Source: Microlunatus elymi
GTDB taxonomy: Bacteria > Actinomycetota > Actinomycetes > Propionibacteriales > Propionibacteriaceae
Assembly (NCBI RefSeq): GCF_007362775.1
Contig: NZ_CP041692.1
Location: 1,302,001-1,366,000 of the forward strand
Reading direction: 5' to 3'
Length of the DNA stretch: 64,000 bases
Below the pieces are notes generated by a model. The model saw nothing but the letters and a program-made list of their open reading frames with translations, was not told the origin of the DNA and made no database searches. Position 1 is the stretch's first letter. The number at the start of each line of letters is the position of its first letter. Made by a program: the position numbers and the translations under genes. Positions 61,046 through 64,000 of this stretch are shown one piece after another.

Positions 61046-61139
61046 CCTGCAAGACCCCCGAAACCCCACTGATCAACGAGACAGGTCCCCGGAGCATCAA
61101 TCGCCGAGGGAAACCACTCGAGAAGGAATCACACCAGCC

Positions 61140-61547
61140 ATGACCATGACAGATCCGATCGCGGACATGTTGACCCGCGTCCGGAACGCCTCCCAGGCCT
61201 ACCACGACACCGCGACCATGCCGTCGTCCACCATCAAGGTCGGGATCGCCAAGATCCTCACCGAAGAGGGCTACATCGCCGGCTACGAGGTGAAGGAGCC
61301 GGCCGAGGGTGAGGTCGGCAAGTCCTTGCTGATCACCCTCAAGTACGGCCAGAACCGGGAGCGGTCGATCGCCGGCGTACGCCGGATCTCCAAGCCGGGT
61401 CTTCGGGTGTACGCCAAGTCCACCGGCCTGCCGAAGGTTCTCGGCGGCCTGGGCATCGCCATCATCTCCACGTCGGCCGGTCTGCTGACCGACAAGCAAG
61501 CACACGCACGCAGCGTAGGCGGGGAAGTCCTCGCCTACGTCTGGTGA
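61140..61547 (+). CDS. rpsH: 30S ribosomal protein S8
   Basis: 135 residues. [19 protein letters not shown] and [20 protein letters not shown] are diagnostic. ATG at 61140 or 61146. Primary 16S-binding protein and, in E. coli, the spc-operon autoregulator. Confidence 0.96.
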   Translation: MTMTDPIADMLTRVRNASQAYHDTATMPSSTIKVGIAKILTEEGYIAGYEVKEPAEGEVGKSLLITLKYGQNRERSIAGVRRISKPGLRVYAKSTGLPKVLGGLGIAIISTSAGLLTDKQAHARSVGGEVLAYVW

Positions 61548-61579
61548 GCGTCGAGACCAACAGAAAGGACTGAGAAGAC

Positions 61580-62122
61580 ATGTCGCGCATTGGCAAGCTT
61601 CCTGTTCCGGTGCCGTCCGGGGTCGAGGTGACCATCGACGGTTCCCTGGTCTCGGTGAAGGGACCGAAGGGTCAGCTCGAGCACACCGTGGCCGAGCCGA
61701 TCACCGTCGTCCGCAACGACGAGGGCCAGATCGTCCTGAACCGGCCCGACGACGAGCGGACGTCCAAGGCTCTGCACGGACTGTCGCGGACGCTGGTATC
61801 CAACATGGTGACCGGTGTCTCCGAGGGCTACGTGAAGAAGCTGGAGATCGTCGGCGTCGGCTACCGGGTCATCTCCAAGGGCCCGGCCGAGCTGGAGCTG
61901 AACCTGGGCTACAGCCATCCGATCAACGTGAAGGCGCCCGAGGGCATCACCTTCGCCGTCGAGTCGCCGACCAAGTTCTCGGTCGCCGGCATCGACAAGC
62001 AGCGGGTCGGAGAGGTTGCGGCCAACATTCGCAAGCTGCGTAAGCCGGAGCCGTACAAGGGCAAGGGTGTGCGGTACGAGGGCGAGCACGTCCGCCGCAA
62101 GGTCGGAAAGGCTGGTAAGTGA
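61580..62122 (+). CDS. rplF: 50S ribosomal protein L6
   Basis: 180 residues. [17 protein letters not shown] at the start and [20 protein letters not shown] near the end are diagnostic. Overlaps the rplR start (GTGA). Confidence 0.97.
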   Translation: MSRIGKLPVPVPSGVEVTIDGSLVSVKGPKGQLEHTVAEPITVVRNDEGQIVLNRPDDERTSKALHGLSRTLVSNMVTGVSEGYVKKLEIVGVGYRVISKGPAELELNLGYSHPINVKAPEGITFAVESPTKFSVAGIDKQRVGEVAANIRKLRKPEPYKGKGVRYEGEHVRRKVGKAGK

Positions 62123-62508
62123 CGATGGCGGTTTCACTGTCTGCGCGCAAGCACACCGAGCAGCGTACGAAGTCGCGGCTGCGTCGCCAGCTGCGTGGCC
62201 GGAAGAAGATCTTCGGCGGGGCCGATCGGCCGCGCCTGGTGGTCACCCGGTCCGCCAAGCACATCACCGCCCAGGTGATCGACGACAGCCGCGGTCACAC
62301 GCTGGCCTACGCCTCCACCATGGAGGGCGGCCTGCGGACCGCCACCGGCGACAAGACCGAGAAGGCCAAGCAGGTCGGCCAGCTGGTCGCCGAGCGGGCC
62401 AAGGCTGCCGGGGTGGAGACCGTCGTCTTCGACCGGGCCGGCAACAAGTACCACGGCCGGATCGCGGCGCTGGCCGACGCGGCCCGCGAAAACGGTCTCG
62501 GATTCTGA
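62119..62508 (+). CDS. rplR: 50S ribosomal protein L18
   Basis: About 128 residues. [20 protein letters not shown] and [21 protein letters not shown] are diagnostic. Start is GTG at 62119 (overlapping rplF) or ATG at 62125. Binds 5S rRNA. Confidence 0.96.
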   Translation: MTMAVSLSARKHTEQRTKSRLRRQLRGRKKIFGGADRPRLVVTRSAKHITAQVIDDSRGHTLAYASTMEGGLRTATGDKTEKAKQVGQLVAERAKAAGVETVVFDRAGNKYHGRIAALADAARENGLGF

Positions 62509-62536
62509 CCGCGGGAACTGGAGAGGTAGAACAGCT

Positions 62537-63127
62537 ATGAGTGGATCACAGCGTCGAGGCGGCGGAGACCGCCGCGGTGACCGCCGGGGTCAGGACAAGA
62601 GCAACTACGTGGAGAAGGTCGTCGCGATCAATCGCGTCGCCAAGGTGGTCAAGGGTGGCCGCCGGTTCAGCTTCACCGCGTTGGTCGTCGTCGGCGACGG
62701 CGACGGCTCGGTCGGCATCGGCTACGGCAAGGCCAAGGAGGTGCCGGCCGCGATCGCCAAGGGCGTGGAGGAGGCCAAGAAGCACTTCTTCCACGTGCCG
62801 CGGGTGCAGGGCACCATCCCGCATCCGGTGCAGGGTGAGAAGGCGGCCGGCGTGGTCATGCTGCGCCCGGCGTCTCCCGGTACCGGTGTGATCGCCGGCG
62901 GCGCCTGCCGCGCGGTGCTCGAGGCGGCCGGCGTGCACGACGTGCTGGCCAAGTCGCTCGGCTCGGCCAACGCGATCAACGTGGTGCACGCCACCATCGC
63001 GGCCCTGCAGATGCTCGAGGAGCCCGAGGAGGTGGCCCGCCGCCGCGGCAAGTCGGTGGAGGACGTCACCCCGGCGGCGCTGCTGAAGGCACGGCAGGCC
63101 GGTATCCGGCAGGAGGCGCACGCATGA
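62537..63127 (+). CDS. rpsE: 30S ribosomal protein S5
   Basis: 196 residues. The double-stranded RNA-binding region ([20 protein letters not shown]) and [19 protein letters not shown] are intact (spectinomycin-site loop). The N-terminus is Arg/Gly-rich. Overlaps rpmD by 4 bases. Confidence 0.97.
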   Translation: MSGSQRRGGGDRRGDRRGQDKSNYVEKVVAINRVAKVVKGGRRFSFTALVVVGDGDGSVGIGYGKAKEVPAAIAKGVEEAKKHFFHVPRVQGTIPHPVQGEKAAGVVMLRPASPGTGVIAGGACRAVLEAAGVHDVLAKSLGSANAINVVHATIAALQMLEEPEEVARRRGKSVEDVTPAALLKARQAGIRQEAHA

Positions 63128-63309
63128 GCACGCGCCTGAAGATCACCCAGGTGAAGTCCTCGATCGGCGGCAAGCAGAACCAGCGGGACACGCTGCGTAC
63201 GCTCGGCCTGAAGCGGATCGGTGACGTGTCCGCGCACGAGGACACACCGTCCGTACGAGGCATGATCGCGACGGTGTCGCACCTGATCACCGTCGAGGAG
63301 GTCGACTGA
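63124..63309 (+). CDS. rpmD: 50S ribosomal protein L30
   Basis: 61 residues. [20 protein letters not shown] and LGLKRIGD are typical of L30. ATGA overlap with rpsE. Confidence 0.96.
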   Translation: MSTRLKITQVKSSIGGKQNQRDTLRTLGLKRIGDVSAHEDTPSVRGMIATVSHLITVEEVD

Positions 63310-63310
63310 T

Positions 63311-63799
63311 ATGGCTGACGAGACCAACGAGGTCCAGAACTCCCGGCACAACGGGGGAACCGGGCTGAAGGTTCATCACCTTCGTCCGGCTCCGGGGGCC
63401 CACAAGGCCAAGACCCGGGTCGGTCGCGGTGAGGGTTCCAAGGGCAAGACCGCCGGTCGCGGCACCAAGGGTTCGAAGGCCCGGAACAACATCTCCGAGG
63501 CGTTCGAGGGCGGTCAGATGCCGCTGCACATGCGGACCCCGAAGCTGCGCGGCTTCACCAATCCGTTCCGGACCGAGTTCCAGGTCGTCAACCTGGACCG
63601 GATCTCCTCCCTCTTCCCCGAGGGCGGCGAGGTGAACCCGCAGGCGCTGGTCGAGCGTGGCGCGGTGCGCGCCGGGCTGCCGGTCAAGGTGCTGGGCTCG
63701 GGCGAGCTGAGTGTCGCGGTGCAGGTTTCGGCGCACGCCTTCTCGGCTTCGGCCAAGGAGAAGATCGCCGCAGCCGGCGGAAGCACCACCGAACTGTAA
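63311..63799 (+). CDS. rplO: 50S ribosomal protein L15
   Basis: 162 residues. [30 protein letters not shown] and [16 protein letters not shown] are diagnostic. Last gene of the run; secY is expected just beyond the window. Confidence 0.97.
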   Translation: MADETNEVQNSRHNGGTGLKVHHLRPAPGAHKAKTRVGRGEGSKGKTAGRGTKGSKARNNISEAFEGGQMPLHMRTPKLRGFTNPFRTEFQVVNLDRISSLFPEGGEVNPQALVERGAVRAGLPVKVLGSGELSVAVQVSAHAFSASAKEKIAAAGGSTTEL

Positions 63800-63846
63800 G
63801 GGTCGGTCCGCGATCACTCCCGCGATCGCGGCACGGCCAAGCCAGG

Positions 63847-63874
63847 AGGGGCGGCACACACTGTGGCCGCCCCT
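63847..63874 (+). terminator. Hairpin after rplO
   Basis: AGGGGCGGC (63847-63855) pairs with GCCGCCCCT (63866-63874), with CAC/GTG extending the stem. It may end part of the spc transcription before secY. The remaining bases to 64000 hold no gene. Confidence 0.55.
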
Positions 63875-64000
63875 TCGGCGTATCGCCGCCCTTTCGGCAT
63901 TCACGGGCATCCTGTGTGACGGGATATCCCAGCCCTCAGTCCGTTCTGGGTTGCACCCCATCTGCTTGATAGAGTCGAGCGGTTCCCGGTGGGTCTGCCT

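Overview
The window is high-GC actinobacterial DNA. Gene order, the TTG start of rpoB, many GTG starts, the zinc-type S14 protein and the protein sequences fit a Propionibacteriales member, perhaps Microlunatus-like. That placement is an inference from sequence character, not from a search.

Layout. 1-3.2 kb: the 3' part of a secreted zinc metallopeptidase and a ClC-type channel. 3.4-7.4 kb (minus strand): an APH-fold kinase, then an overlapping set of LysR regulator, alkaline-phosphatase-superfamily enzyme (broken by a one-base frameshift) and EamA transporter. 8.0-15.5 kb: rpoB and rpoC. 15.7-30.6 kb: an accessory block with a DUF559/AbiEi-like protein, an MFS transporter, purF, a GH51 arabinofuranosidase, an MgtC-like protein, a molybdate uptake operon (HTH-Mop regulator plus modABC), an LCP cell-wall ligase, a MOSC protein, a patatin and an aldo/keto reductase. 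31.1-35.6 kb: the str operon rpsL-rpsG-fusA-tuf. 36.2-53.1 kb: a second accessory block with a GNAT protein, an MFS exporter behind a double palindromic operator, treY, a cobalamin-riboswitch-controlled B12 ABC transporter, an Lrp/AsnC gene split by a complete IS3-family element, a luciferase-like oxidoreductase, an ABC exporter with its own histidine kinase and response regulator, and a large lipoprotein. 54.0-63.8 kb: the S10-spc ribosomal protein run from rpsJ to rplO; secY would be expected just beyond the edge.

How it works together. The backbone is the usual rpoBC-str-S10-spc supercluster, split here by two accessory blocks of about 15 and 18 kb. The accessory genes form small coherent units: molybdate import, corrinoid import, and export with two-component control.

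The most distinctive feature is a population of short intergenic hairpin elements of almost fixed length. They are a 70/68-bp TTCCCGC...GCGGGAA family (five copies), a 78-bp family with a conserved core (two copies plus a 62-bp relative), and a 46-47-bp CTTGTCAG family (three copies, two of them inside the rpoB-rpoC and rpsQ-rplN junctions). There is also a tandem duplication of the tuf 3' end and copies of the CCTTCGACGGGCTCAGG-type repeat. Two single-base deletions, one in the essential rpsS, suggest residual indel errors in the assembly.
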